64,000 nt of DNA from Texcoconibacillus texcoconensis (GTDB taxonomy: Bacteria > Bacillota > Bacilli > Bacillales > Salisediminibacteriaceae): positions 253,219 to 317,218 of the forward strand of contig NZ_JACHHB010000002.1 of assembly GCF_014202575.1 (NCBI RefSeq). The letters run 5' to 3'. Under the pieces are notes generated by a model. It had not been told where the DNA came from and ran no database searches. It saw nothing but the letters and a program-made list of their open reading frames with translations. A program made the translations under genes and the position numbers. Below are positions 1-8,682 of the stretch, piece after piece. Each line of letters opens with the position of its first letter. Position 1 is the first letter of the stretch.

Positions 1-1115
1 CGCATTGTCTCCTGACCGAACAGTGTGTGTCGTGTATTTTTTCGTTACTTCTGCTCCTGATGAAGGAGATTCTTCCTTACTTTGCGCTTCTCGAGATACA
101 GTAAGGGTTTGACCTACACGTAAGATATCTCCTGATAAATTGTTTAATCTTCTCAGTTCGTCTACTGTCGTATCAAAGCGTCTCGCGATTGCTGATAAGC
201 TATCACCTGCTCGGACAGTATACGTTGTCGTCTCTTCTTCAGATGGAGAGGCTTGATCTGGCAGCTCTTCTTCTCCTTTTCCAGTTACAGTAAGTGTTTG
301 CCCTACTCGCAATAGATCTCCTGATAAATTGTTTAATCTTCTCAGTTCGTCTACTGTCGTATCAAAGCGTCTGGCGATTGCTGATAAGCTATCACCTGCT
401 TTGACGGTATACGTTGTCATCTCTTCTTCAGATGGAGAGTCTAGGTCTGGTTTTTCTTCTCCTTTCCCAGATACAGTTAGCGTTTGTCCTATTTGCAATA
501 GATCTCCTGATAAGTTGTTTAATCTTCGCAGTTCGTCTACAGTCGTATCAAATTGTCTTGCGATTGTCGATAAGTTATCCCCTGCTTTGACGGTATACGT
601 TGTCGTCTCTTCTTCAGATGGAGTGGCTTGATCTGGCTTTTCTTCACCTTCTCCAGATAACTTAAGGGTTTGCCCTACGCGAATCACATCTCCTGATAAA
701 TTGTTCAATCTTCGCAGTTCATCGACTGTTATCTCAAATCGTCTGGCAATTGCATAGAGGTTATCTCCTGATTGAACGGTATACGTTGTTGGTTTCGGCG
801 TTGGTTCGTCCCCCTGTTTAGCATCTTCTGCTACAACAAGCGTTTGCCCAATACTCAAGACATTACTTTGTAATTGATTCAACCTTCTTAATTCGTCGAC
901 CGTTGTGTCAAAACGCCTTGCAATTGAAAATAAAGTATCCCCCGATACAACCGTGTGCAATTTTTGCCCTGTTACTGGCAGACGTAATTTTTGTCCAACT
1001 CGAATCACATCACTCGTTAAATCATTTAACCGCCTTAGCTCGTCTACCGTTGTATGAAACCGTCTCGCAATTGCGTACAGGTTGTCTCCTGATACAACGG
1101 TATATTCTTGGTTCG
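1..1115 (-). repeat. Tandem LysM-coding repeats, about 186-189 bp period
   Basis: Six LysM units, each with a TTVDELRRLN core, plus part of a seventh. Between about 110 and 800 the units and their Glu/Pro/Ser/Thr linkers are nearly identical at DNA level: the same CTCCTGATAA string occurs at 129, 318, 504 and 690, giving spacings of 189, 186 and 186 bp. The two units nearest the N-terminus (840-1110) are more diverged and have shorter linkers. Confidence 0.9.
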
Positions 1116-1860
1116 TTGACTGAGCCGCAACAGCATGTTTTCCTTCATCTATGGTATGATCTGTTTCATTTATAAGGGTTGGTTCTGTTTCCCCATGTGT
1201 ATGAATGCTCATTTCATTAACATCAATATTTTTCTCGACGTCATAGCCCAATGATTCAGCCACAAAGCCGATTGGTAAAAATATGACATCATCCTCTTTA
1301 AGCACTGGTGGGACACGAACCGTTTCTCCATTTACTTCACCTTCGTCACTGTCTACCGCTAACTCAATCTCTTTGTCACCTTTTTCGATGTGGATTACTT
1401 CTTCATCTTCTTGCAATGACACTCCTGTTTCTAGGTGAGTGGACACATATCTTAAAGGAAGGTAGACATTTTCGTTTTCGATGAAAGGTTCAGGATCAAC
1501 ATCCAGTTTCATACCGTTGATTTCTAATTTCACATCGTCCGCATCAAAAGCTCGTATTCCTTCATCTTCATCATCTACATACTGTTGCTCGATGTCCTCA
1601 AAAAAATCCTCATCGATATCCACCATTGGATACCCTTCATCACTTAACTTCCTATACCCACTGTCATCGCTTTCTCGATCTTCCTCTTCTTTATTATCAA
1701 GATCTTCTTTTACTTCGTTAGGGGTATCTTTATTTGGTTGTTCTTCTTCCTGTGTTTGAAATCCTTGGTTTTTATTTTCTGGATTGCTTGTATCAAATTG
1801 TTGATTACATGAAGTAAGTAACATCATGCTTGCAACAACTGAAATACAAAGTTTTTTCAT
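1..1860 (-). CDS. LysM-repeat lipoprotein with copper-amine-oxidase-like N domain (partial, runs off left edge)
   Basis: The frame is open from the ATG at 1858-1860 to base 1, so 620 codons are visible and the C-terminus is missing. A GAGGTGG ribosome binding site lies upstream. The N-terminus is a lipoprotein signal with lipobox LTSC at about residues 15-18. It is followed by a very acidic linker, a region resembling the copper amine oxidase N-terminal (stalk) fold at about residues 110-215, then six complete LysM modules and the start of a seventh. LysM modules bind the glycan of peptidoglycan, so the protein is probably lipid-anchored outside the membrane and reaches into the wall. No catalytic domain is visible; one may lie beyond the edge. 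The same stalk-plus-LysM design is seen in the NlpC/P60 protein at 27-28 kb. Confidence 0.85.
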   Translation of the reverse strand, partial: MKKLCISVVASMMLLTSCNQQFDTSNPENKNQGFQTQEEEQPNKDTPNEVKEDLDNKEEEDRESDDSGYRKLSDEGYPMVDIDEDFFEDIEQQYVDDEDEGIRAFDADDVKLEINGMKLDVDPEPFIENENVYLPLRYVSTHLETGVSLQEDEEVIHIEKGDKEIELAVDSDEGEVNGETVRVPPVLKEDDVIFLPIGFVAESLGYDVEKNIDVNEMSIHTHGETEPTLINETDHTIDEGKHAVAAQSTNQEYTVVSGDNLYAIARRFHTTVDELRRLNDLTSDVIRVGQKLRLPVTGQKLHTVVSGDTLFSIARRFDTTVDELRRLNQLQSNVLSIGQTLVVAEDAKQGDEPTPKPTTYTVQSGDNLYAIARRFEITVDELRRLNNLSGDVIRVGQTLKLSGEGEEKPDQATPSEEETTTYTVKAGDNLSTIARQFDTTVDELRRLNNLSGDLLQIGQTLTVSGKGEEKPDLDSPSEEEMTTYTVKAGDSLSAIARRFDTTVDELRRLNNLSGDLLRVGQTLTVTGKGEEELPDQASPSEEETTTYTVRAGDSLSAIARRFDTTVDELRRLNNLSGDILRVGQTLTVSREAQSKEESPSSGAEVTKKYTTHTVRSGDNA

Positions 1861-2083
1861 CGACAGTCAACCACCTCGCAATCACATTTGGTAACGTTAA
1901 TTTATGTAGATTGCCGATGGTCAAACTGCTGAATTATTGCCAACCTAGTGATTTAGAGGGTGGAAATGAACAAATTGGGATGGAAATTCGATGAAAGAAC
2001 TGTTTTCAATACAAAAATCATCACTTTTACTTAACAAAATATTGATCAGTCCCTAAAATGAAATAAGTTAGGAGGGATTTCTT

Positions 2084-3319
2084 ATTCAGCAAGAAGAACA
2101 TCATTCCGTCATTCATAACCCAACGGGAAAACAACGTTTAGGTTTAGCATTTCTTCTCGGTATGCTCGCTATATTAGGGCCGCTTAATATTGACATGTAT
2201 TTACCGGCCTTTCCTGAGATCGCCGATGATTTAGGGGCACGTGCCTCGCTTGTACAACTTAGTTTAACTTCATGTTTAATTGGGCTTGCGATCGGACAAG
2301 TTATTATTGGACCGATAAGTGATGCTCAAGGTAGAAGAAATCCTTTATTGATATCGATTTCTTTATTTGCTTTATCATCGATACTTTGTGCACTCGCTCC
2401 GAATATTACGACATTGGTTATCGCACGATTTTTGCAAGGCTTCACCGCATCAGCAGGGATCGTTCTTTCGCGCGCTGTCGTTCGTGACGTCTTTAGCGGA
2501 AGAGAGCTGACGAAATTTTTCGCGCTTTTAATGGTGATCAATGCTGTTGCTCCAATGGTGGCACCCATTGCTGGTGGAGTGATCTTAGCTTTTCCTTTCG
2601 CTAGTTGGAACACGATCTTTTACTTTTTAGGTTTACTTGGCATATTGATTACTTTGACGACTGCGTTTCGTTTAAAAGAAACGTTGCCTAAAGAAAAGCG
2701 GATTCCTAGCTCCGTAGGACATTCCGTACGGACGATGGGGAGTTTGCTGAAGGATCGTTCGTTTATCGGGTACGCATTAACCGTTGGCTTCATTCACGGC
2801 GGGAGTTTTGCTTATGTAGCAGGAACCCCTTTTGTGTACCAAGATATTTATCATGTGTCACCGCAAGTTTTTAGTATTTTATTTGGCATTAACGGTTTAG
2901 CAATTATTTCAGGTAGCTTTATTATCGGACGATTAGGTGGCAGCATGTTTCATGAAAGAACCTTACTTCGTACTGCTGTTATCATTGCACTGAGCGCAAC
3001 GTCCGTTCTTCTGATCATGACGATCATTGAAGGACCACTAGCAACGCTTGTGATTCCAATCTTTATTTATATGACGACGATGGGGATGATCTTAACGAGT
3101 ACCTTTACTCTGGCGATGGAAAACCAAGGACACCGTGCCGGAAGTGCAAGTGCGGTGTTAGGGATGCTTCCGTTACTACTCGGGGCGATGGTCTCACCTC
3201 TCGTTGGTATTGATGAGACAACAGCCGTACCAATGGGAGCCACTTTATTTATCACTGCTTTTATTGGTTCAATTGCCTTTTTTAAATTAACAACGAGTCA
3301 GCAACAAGAACAAACATGA
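2084..3319 (+). CDS. Bcr/CflA-family multidrug efflux MFS transporter, apparent AUU start
   Basis: A twelve-helix major facilitator of the Bcr/CflA drug:H+ antiporter type. Signs are the GPLNIDMYLPAFPEI motif in helix 1, GPISDAQGRR between helices 2 and 3 (motif A) and RFLQGF in helix 4. The first ATG (2162) lies inside helix 1 and leaves no amino terminus. The frame is open upstream to a TAG at 2069-2071 and contains no ATG, GTG or TTG. A strong ribosome binding site (TAGGAGGG, 2069-2076) sits seven bases before an ATT at 2084. Starting there gives 411 residues, the usual family length, with a hydrophilic N-terminal tail of about 20 residues. Substrate unknown. Convergent with the chemoreceptor gene; a shared terminator follows. 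Confidence 0.8.
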   Translation: MQQEEHHSVIHNPTGKQRLGLAFLLGMLAILGPLNIDMYLPAFPEIADDLGARASLVQLSLTSCLIGLAIGQVIIGPISDAQGRRNPLLISISLFALSSILCALAPNITTLVIARFLQGFTASAGIVLSRAVVRDVFSGRELTKFFALLMVINAVAPMVAPIAGGVILAFPFASWNTIFYFLGLLGILITLTTAFRLKETLPKEKRIPSSVGHSVRTMGSLLKDRSFIGYALTVGFIHGGSFAYVAGTPFVYQDIYHVSPQVFSILFGINGLAIISGSFIIGRLGGSMFHERTLLRTAVIIALSATSVLLIMTIIEGPLATLVIPIFIYMTTMGMILTSTFTLAMENQGHRAGSASAVLGMLPLLLGAMVSPLVGIDETTAVPMGATLFITAFIGSIAFFKLTTSQQQEQT

Positions 3320-3322
3320 AAC

Positions 3323-3353
3323 AAAAAATGGAGGGCTTAGGCCCTCCATTTTT
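3323..3353. terminator. Bidirectional intrinsic terminator
   Basis: TGGAGGGC and GCCCTCCA arms around a short loop, flanked by an A-tract and a T-tract, between the convergent MFS and chemoreceptor genes. Confidence 0.85.
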
Positions 3354-3399
3354 CACTATTCATATTTCACCGTCTTATATAAACGAAAAAGGAAATTTG

Positions 3400-5361
3400 T
3401 TACACCTTAAATTGGTTAACCGATTCTTGTAGTTCTTCAGCTAATTTTGATAGTGAAGATGATGATGAAGAGATCTCTTCCATGGATGCTAACTGCTCTT
3501 GTGTGGAAGAGGAAATTTCCCTTACACCCGAATTCGTTTCTTCTACGCCTTCTTTGATGGCGTTAACAGCATTCACCACTTCATCGGCATTACTTGATAG
3601 TTGCTCGGATGAAGCTGTTACCTCTTGGATTTGAACGGCGACATCTTCAACAAATTCTTGGATATCAGTAAATGATTGATCGGCTTGATTCACTACCTCA
3701 ATACCTTCACTGACCGCTTCATTACTTTCATTCATTGATTGTACAGCATTTTGCGTTCCTTCTTGAATTGAACTTATTAACCCTCTTACTTTTTCAGTCG
3801 AACCAGACGACTGCTCGGCTAACTTTCGTACCTCATCAGCAACAACGGCAAACCCTTTTCCATGCTCTCCAGCTCTTGCTGCTTCGATCGCTGCGTTTAA
3901 CGCCAATAAATTGGTCTGTTCCGAAATGTTCGTGATCTCTTGAATAATCCCATCGATCTCTTCAGCACGTTGACTTAAGTCATTAATAAAGTTAGAAAGA
4001 TGGTTTACTTTTTGGTTGATAGCATCCATCTGATTCATCGTCGTCTTAATGGCTTCATTACCTTGAGAAACACTATCTGCTGCATTTTCCGAAGTTTTAG
4101 AAACAGCCTGAGATGAATGAGCGATTTGCTGAATTCCTTCCGACATTTCAGAAATAATACGCACACTGCTATTTACTTTCTCTGATTGCAGGTCAGCTTG
4201 TTCAGAAACATTTTGTATGACATTTGAAATCTGCTCACTCGCTTGTGTGTTTTGTTCAGAACTTGCACTGAGTTCTTCTGATGAAGAACTGATCGTTTCA
4301 GATTTTTCACTGACACCAGATAAGATCGTTTTTAAACTATTGACCATCTCATTGAAACTCGTGCTTAATCTACCTAGTTCATCATTTTTATCGTACTCAA
4401 TTTTTTCAGTTAAGTCACCTTCACTCACTCGTTCAGAAGCTTTCACAATATAATTTAAAGGGTTGATGATCGAACGTATTAAAATCATCATAAAGCCCAA
4501 ACCTATTAGCAATGACACCGTGATGACTGTTAAAGATGTTGTTAAAATAGGAGATGCCGCTTCGTCAACCTCACCCATATACATGGAACCAGCTACAGTC
4601 CAGCCTGTCGTGTTATTGGTTACATGAAACATCTGCCAAGGGTCGCCTAGAAACTCATATTGAAATACGCCTTCACTCGAGGCATTAACTGTCTCTACCC
4701 AATATCCTTCAGCTGAAGAGCCATTTTCAATATCTTCTGAAGGATTAATGACGTAATTGTTTTCTTCAGTCAAAAGGAAAGGTAAACCTTCTTCACCTAT
4801 ACTTATAGTATTTACTGCACCTTCTAACTCCTCCATATTCAAATCAAAACCTAAAACGCCAGAACCATCGCTCACCATTGTGGATACGGTAACTAAAGTT
4901 TCAGCACTATTCGCCCCTTCATAAGGCTCACTCACAACGACCTCACCCGGATGATCCATCGCACGAACATACCAGTCTCTTTCTCTTGGGTCAAAATCCT
5001 CCGGTACATCATCATGTATAACCACTTGACCCTCATTTGTTGCAACAAAAGCGTCTTTTATTGTTGTAAATAATCCCCTATACTGATTTAAATCATCAAG
5101 TATTTGCTCTTCGTATTCTTCATCATACATCGTACTGTCAATTTCAGTAGCATACTCTTCTACTTGAGCAAATATAGGTCCAAATAAATCATCAATTGAG
5201 TTATCTAACTGGTTTACACTCGTCTCTGCTGAGTCTAAGATCACACGCTCTACTTCATCATACGAACTGTTGTAAGAAAACCACCCTACTAAAACTGTCG
5301 GTATGATCAAAACAACTAAAAATGCAATGATAAGCTTATTCTTGATTGTTAAACCTTTCAT
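3400..5361 (-). CDS. Methyl-accepting chemotaxis protein with extracellular Cache-type sensor
   Basis: A 653-residue transmembrane chemoreceptor. TM1 is at about residues 9-27, followed by a roughly 240-residue extracytoplasmic double-Cache-like ligand domain, TM2 at about 272-293, HAMP to about 345, then the coiled-coil signalling domain. The conserved hairpin tip that binds CheA/CheW ([18 protein letters not shown]) lies near residue 490. The ribosome binding site is AAGGAG. The mRNA leader carries a class I cyclic-di-GMP riboswitch and terminator, so expression should respond to the second messenger that governs the motile/sessile switch. Ligand unknown. There is no CheR-docking pentapeptide at the C-terminus, which is usual in bacilli. 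Confidence 0.93.
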   Translation of the reverse strand: MKGLTIKNKLIIAFLVVLIIPTVLVGWFSYNSSYDEVERVILDSAETSVNQLDNSIDDLFGPIFAQVEEYATEIDSTMYDEEYEEQILDDLNQYRGLFTTIKDAFVATNEGQVVIHDDVPEDFDPRERDWYVRAMDHPGEVVVSEPYEGANSAETLVTVSTMVSDGSGVLGFDLNMEELEGAVNTISIGEEGLPFLLTEENNYVINPSEDIENGSSAEGYWVETVNASSEGVFQYEFLGDPWQMFHVTNNTTGWTVAGSMYMGEVDEAASPILTTSLTVITVSLLIGLGFMMILIRSIINPLNYIVKASERVSEGDLTEKIEYDKNDELGRLSTSFNEMVNSLKTILSGVSEKSETISSSSEELSASSEQNTQASEQISNVIQNVSEQADLQSEKVNSSVRIISEMSEGIQQIAHSSQAVSKTSENAADSVSQGNEAIKTTMNQMDAINQKVNHLSNFINDLSQRAEEIDGIIQEITNISEQTNLLALNAAIEAARAGEHGKGFAVVADEVRKLAEQSSGSTEKVRGLISSIQEGTQNAVQSMNESNEAVSEGIEVVNQADQSFTDIQEFVEDVAVQIQEVTASSEQLSSNADEVVNAVNAIKEGVEETNSGVREISSSTQEQLASMEEISSSSSSLSKLAEELQESVNQFKV

Positions 5362-5454
5362 AACTGCAACGCTCTCCTTTTTATATGTATTTCTGTTTGA
5401 AGCTTCCTTTGTGGTGTATGTGTTGCGGGGAAGCAGTTAGACTATATGTAGAAA

Positions 5455-5494
5455 ATAAAAAAACTCCCCGTTGACGATTAGATAGACGGGTAGT
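5455..5494 (-). terminator. Riboswitch-linked intrinsic terminator upstream of mcp
   Basis: On the minus strand an ACTACCCGT arm pairs with ACGGGGAGT and is followed by a run of seven T. It lies just downstream of the cyclic-di-GMP aptamer and about 95 bases before the mcp start, as expected for an expression platform. Confidence 0.8.
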
Positions 5495-5502
5495 TCGTTC
5501 AA

Positions 5503-5585
5503 CGTGCAGCTGGCTGGCATACCGTTTTTACAGCTATAGCCCCTAAAGCTTTGCGTCCGACTTTTTCAAGCCGTTTGCCTATTAT
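5503..5585 (-). promoter_or_regulatory. Cyclic-di-GMP-I (GEMM-I) riboswitch aptamer upstream of mcp
   Basis: Read on the minus strand it has the GEMM-I landmarks in order: AGGCAAAC; a P2 stem closed by a GAAA tetraloop (CGGCTT-GAAA-AAGTCG); GACGCAAAGC; a GGGGCTA segment; and the 3' block TATGCCAGCCAGCTGC. It is followed by a terminator and then the chemoreceptor gene. Chemotaxis genes are established members of the regulon of this riboswitch class. A second copy at 20664-20742 matches it almost base for base in the conserved parts. Confidence 0.93.
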
Positions 5586-5632
5586 TAAATTTCGGGTATG
5601 AAGTGGTGAAACCTAAAACCTCAACCTTAAGA

Positions 5633-5661
5633 ACCATATCAATAATCCTATGAAAAATCAA
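5633..5661 (-). promoter_or_regulatory. Putative promoter of the riboswitch-mcp transcript
   Basis: On the minus strand TTGATT, 17 bases, TATGGT. The same elements with the same spacing and a conserved TTTNATAGGATTNTTG spacer occur before the second riboswitch (20582-20610). Conservation between two otherwise diverged leaders is the main support. Confidence 0.55.
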
Positions 5662-5928
5662 TTATACCGCAGAAATTATTAGAAACATGTCATTATTTAA
5701 AACGATGGTTCCATAAAGAAGCTATATTTACACCGTAAGTTATAAACACGGTCAAAAATGTAATGCGCAGCATCGTTTTTGTTTGTATTCGGTGACTTTT
5801 GCTAAACTACGATTAACTATGTAACTCATCTTTAACATGAAGGTCCTTGTTTTGAATCATTCGACGAGAGGTTGGATCAATAAGTCGAATAATGAAATTC
5901 ACACAAAGAAAAGAAATGGGGTTCTACA

Positions 5929-6810
5929 TTGGCAAAAGAACATTCAAATGAACAGATTTTTCAAAGACATGTCAAAGATCATTGGTACGTCAAATACGAT
6001 GAAGCGAACTTTCCTCTCATTCAAAAAGGATGGGTACTTCCCATAGAGCGTTGGCGTGATTTTGACCCATTTATTTTGATGGCCGAAGACTGGTTTAAAC
6101 GAGGAGCATTTGCGGATCACCCACACAGAGGGTTTCAAACGATTACATATGTCATCGATGGCAGACTCGAACATATCGATAATGGTGGCGGTCGTGACAT
6201 CCTTGAACCAGGTGACATGCAATATATGAATGCGGGCTGGTCTGCTCGTCACGCTGAAGAAGCTGTCGACCCAGGGATCGCACACACGCTTCAGTTATGG
6301 CTTAACTTACCGAAGGATTTAAAAAACACGGAGACAAAATATCAAAATGTCTATGCAGAAGACGCACCGACCGTTTCTTTTGAGGGCGGTTCAGTGAGAG
6401 TTTTTTCAGGAGATATCGCTGGGGTGACAGGTCCTTTAGCGTCGGTTGTCCCGATTACGATGGCGGAAATTTCTTTAGAGAAGGGTACTTCCTATACCCA
6501 CCAATTACCTGAAAACCATAATGCATTCTTTTATGTCCTATCTGGAGATATTGATTTCGGGGAGGATATCGTGAATTTAAAGAAGCATGGTGTTGGAACG
6601 CTCACTTATCAAGAAAACGGCGATGAGGATAACCAAAGTGAGTTCGTGATGACATCTAATCACCGTCGCTCTCGGGTTCTCGTTTATTCGGGTGTCCCAA
6701 TTAAAGAAGAAATCGTGCCATACGGTCCTTTTGTCATGAATACAATGGATGAAATTAAGCAAGCTTATCGCGATTTCCATAACGGAAAATTCGGCCCACC
6801 AGCCGTTTAA
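5929..6810 (+). CDS. Pirin family protein
   Basis: A 293-residue bicupin of the pirin family. The metal-binding region of the N-terminal cupin is visible as HPHRGFQTITYVIDG with the following GDMQYMNAGWSARHAEE. The C-terminal cupin and pirin C domain follow, ending FHNGKFGPP, a typical family tail. Some pirins are quercetin dioxygenases and others act as redox sensors; which applies here cannot be told. Translation starts at TTG 5929 because no ATG is in frame nearby; the ribosome binding site is weak (AAATGGGG). It stands alone, convergent with azoR. Confidence 0.9.
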   Translation: MAKEHSNEQIFQRHVKDHWYVKYDEANFPLIQKGWVLPIERWRDFDPFILMAEDWFKRGAFADHPHRGFQTITYVIDGRLEHIDNGGGRDILEPGDMQYMNAGWSARHAEEAVDPGIAHTLQLWLNLPKDLKNTETKYQNVYAEDAPTVSFEGGSVRVFSGDIAGVTGPLASVVPITMAEISLEKGTSYTHQLPENHNAFFYVLSGDIDFGEDIVNLKKHGVGTLTYQENGDEDNQSEFVMTSNHRRSRVLVYSGVPIKEEIVPYGPFVMNTMDEIKQAYRDFHNGKFGPPAV

Positions 6811-6822
6811 AAGTTTTAAGCA

Positions 6823-6869
6823 TAAAAAAGCTGGCTAAATGTCGATTCCAGACAAGTTAGCCAGCTTCT
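6823..6869. terminator. Bidirectional terminator
   Basis: AAGCTGGCTAA and TTAGCCAGCTT form a perfect 11-bp stem with an 18-base loop between the convergent pirin and azoreductase genes. An A-tract precedes it, so it works best for the leftward gene. Confidence 0.8.
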
Positions 6870-6880
6870 GTTATCATTTA

Positions 6881-7507
6881 TTAAAATTCTTTAGCAACAG
6901 CTGCCGCCTTTTGAATACCTTCTTCTATAATTTCCTCAGCTTTATTAGGTAATGCATTATGGCCTTCTGCAATCACTTCAGTAATGTCTTCAATACCCCA
7001 GAAGTTTAGCATGCCGCGCATATAGTTCACAGACATTTCAGCTGCTTGAGCGGGTCCTTCAGAATAAACGCCACCTCTTGCATTTAATAAAGCAGCTTTT
7101 TTATCAGTGAGCAATCCTTCTGGGCCATTCTCTGTGTAACGGAACGTCTTTCCTGCTTGCGCTAAGTAATCGACATAAGTGTGTAGTGGGGCAGGGATCG
7201 TTAAGTTCCAAAGTGGGAATCCAAATACAACTTTGTCCGCTTCAAGAAACTGGTTGAGGTAACTGTTCACTAATTCAGTTGCTTCTTTTTCAGATGGTGT
7301 AAGTTCCATCCCTTTTGAAAGTTTAAACATGCCATTGATTTTATCTAAATCGTAATATGGTAAGTTTTCATTAAATAAGTCGAGTTCAGTAATGTCGTCT
7401 TCTGGATGTGTTTCTTTATAACTTGCAAGAAAAGAATCGTAAAGCTTCACACTTACTGCTTGTTCAACTGGTCTTGGATTCGCTTTGATGAATAATACTT
7501 TTGCCAT
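6881..7507 (-). CDS. azoR: FMN-dependent NADH-azoreductase / quinone reductase
   Basis: A 208-residue flavodoxin-fold enzyme of the AzoR (AcpD) family. These proteins use NADH and FMN to reduce quinones and azo compounds by two electrons. Seen: the N-terminal phosphate-binding segment KANPRPVEQAVSVKL, the FGFPLWNLTIPAPLHTYVDY flavin loop and LLNARGGVYSEGP. It starts at ATG 7507 behind TAGGAGG. A 14-bp interrupted palindrome (7541-7554), repeated beside the nearby marR gene, lies 33 bases upstream of the start codon, so repression by that MarR protein and release by electrophiles is likely. This parallels known MarR/DUF24-controlled azoreductases of B. subtilis. Confidence 0.92.
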   Translation of the reverse strand: MAKVLFIKANPRPVEQAVSVKLYDSFLASYKETHPEDDITELDLFNENLPYYDLDKINGMFKLSKGMELTPSEKEATELVNSYLNQFLEADKVVFGFPLWNLTIPAPLHTYVDYLAQAGKTFRYTENGPEGLLTDKKAALLNARGGVYSEGPAQAAEMSVNYMRGMLNFWGIEDITEVIAEGHNALPNKAEEIIEEGIQKAAAVAKEF

Positions 7508-7540
7508 TTTATTTGCCTCCTATATTTCGGAACTGAAATA

Positions 7541-7554
7541 GTTGCAATAGCAAC
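7541..7554. promoter_or_regulatory. Candidate MarR operator, site 1 (azoR promoter)
   Basis: GTTGC-AATA-GCAAC, a perfect 5-4-5 inverted repeat 33 bases upstream of the azoR start codon. Two related 14-bp sites occur at 7990-8003 and 8481-8494. Confidence 0.6.
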
Positions 7555-7688
7555 TTTTTTTGTCGATGAAAGTTATTTTTTGATAAGGCTCTTTTCGTAA
7601 ACGTTGTTGTTGTTTATAACCTCAGAGGATCGAAAGGTGGCGACTTCAGATTGGTCGAATGCGGTTACATCCACCGTGTCGTTCGCTT

Positions 7689-7867
7689 CGGACATTGATT
7701 CCGTTATTCGCTTAAAAAAGGCTGTTTTTGCTCTTTCTTCGGACATGAGTTCCGCTATTTGCAAAAATTCACCCTTTATTGCATGCAAAAGTGACGATTA
7801 ACGGAACATGTGTCCATCTGACTCTTGAAAATGACGCATTTCGCTAAATTAGCGGAATGTATGTCCG
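7689..7867. repeat. Dispersed four-motif inverted element, copy A
   Basis: Two forward motifs (CGGACATTGATTCCGTTATT at 7689 and CGGACATGAGTTCCGCTATT at 7740) and two reverse ones (TTAACGGAACATGTGTCC near 7799 and TTAGCGGAATGTATGTCC near 7850). The roughly 520-base gap between azoR and marR contains this element, operator sites at both ends and no convincing gene. Related copies lie at 32719-32886 and 44198-44335. Confidence 0.65.
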
Positions 7868-7989
7868 CGCCCTACGAAATACATCCACTTAACAAGGTTC
7901 AATATCGTATTGCCGTCGTACGAATTTCTCCTGGGTACTAATTCGTTAAAAAAGCAACAACCTTTTTAAAAAAACACAATTAAAATTTA

Positions 7990-8003
7990 GTTGTCTTAGC
8001 AAC
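7990..8003. promoter_or_regulatory. Candidate MarR operator, site 2
   Basis: GTTGT-CTTA-GCAAC, the same 14-bp architecture as site 1 with one mismatch between arms. It lies 24 bases beyond the marR stop codon, where no start site is evident, so its role is unclear. Confidence 0.4.
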
Positions 8004-8027
8004 TTATGAGGGGAGAGAATGGTCAAC

Positions 8028-8462
8028 TTAATTTGGTGATAGAACATTCTCTTTAATTTTAGCTAAAAGACGTTCAAGTTCTAACAATTCTTCATGAGAA
8101 ATCCCTTTAACAACTTTATCGTTAAAAGCTTCCGCAACTGGGATAACTTCATCACCTAACTCTTTACCGCGAGAAGTTAGATATAGTTTTACAGCACGGC
8201 GATCATCCTGACAGTGAACTCTCTTTATAAAGCCTTTTTTCTCAAGGTTAGAAGCCATTCTTGCAATATTCGTCTTATCCTTCGCTAACTTTTCCACCAG
8301 TTGGTTTTGAGTCAAACCATCTTTTTCCCAAAGTAACATCATAATTAAGTTCTGCTCAGGTGCTAGGTTAAAGGGCTCTAATTTGGACTTAATAAAACCT
8401 GTAAGCAACAGATCTGTTTTATGAATATTAATACTGATATAATCTTGAAAAGTTAATTTCAA
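8028..8462 (-). CDS. MarR family transcriptional regulator
   Basis: A 144-residue winged-helix regulator. The recognition region reads GLTQNQLVEKLAKDKTNIARMASNLEKKGFIKR, followed by the wing with the DDRRAVKLYLTSRG signature typical of MarR proteins. There is no conserved N-terminal cysteine like that of YodB/CatR-type regulators, so effector sensing is probably by ligand binding (inference). It lies about 520 bases from azoR in the same orientation and is flanked by 14-bp candidate operators at both ends, so it likely represses itself and azoR. Confidence 0.9.
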   Translation of the reverse strand: MKLTFQDYISINIHKTDLLLTGFIKSKLEPFNLAPEQNLIMMLLWEKDGLTQNQLVEKLAKDKTNIARMASNLEKKGFIKRVHCQDDRRAVKLYLTSRGKELGDEVIPVAEAFNDKVVKGISHEELLELERLLAKIKENVLSPN

Positions 8463-8480
8463 TTTGATCCCTCTTTTTTA

Positions 8481-8494
8481 GTTGCTATACATAC
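8481..8494. promoter_or_regulatory. Candidate MarR operator, site 3 (marR promoter)
   Basis: On the minus strand GTATG-TATA-GCAAC, 18 bases upstream of the marR start. It keeps the GCAAC half of sites 1 and 2 with the same spacing, which suggests autoregulation. Confidence 0.45.
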
Positions 8495-8682
8495 TAAATC
8501 TATTAAAGTAAGTATAAATAGTGGAAACCTTTTTTGTCAACGTATTGCACCTGAAAACGAAAAGTATTAGAGAAGTTTACATATTTTTGCTAAATGAACC
8601 AATTTCATAATGAAGGGTTTTAACAAACATCACAAATGTAATCAGTTATCACGAAGGTTAACGTTCGTTTTTGAAACGAGTG

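Noticed and set aside
1-800. Regularly spaced repeats suggestive of a CRISPR array
   Set aside because: The period of about 186 bp encodes LysM domains in one open frame; units are far too long for CRISPR and the gaps are not spacers.
7573-7801. Short open frames on both strands between azoR and marR
   Set aside because: They run through the inverted motifs of the repeat element, lack ribosome binding sites and give low-complexity peptides.
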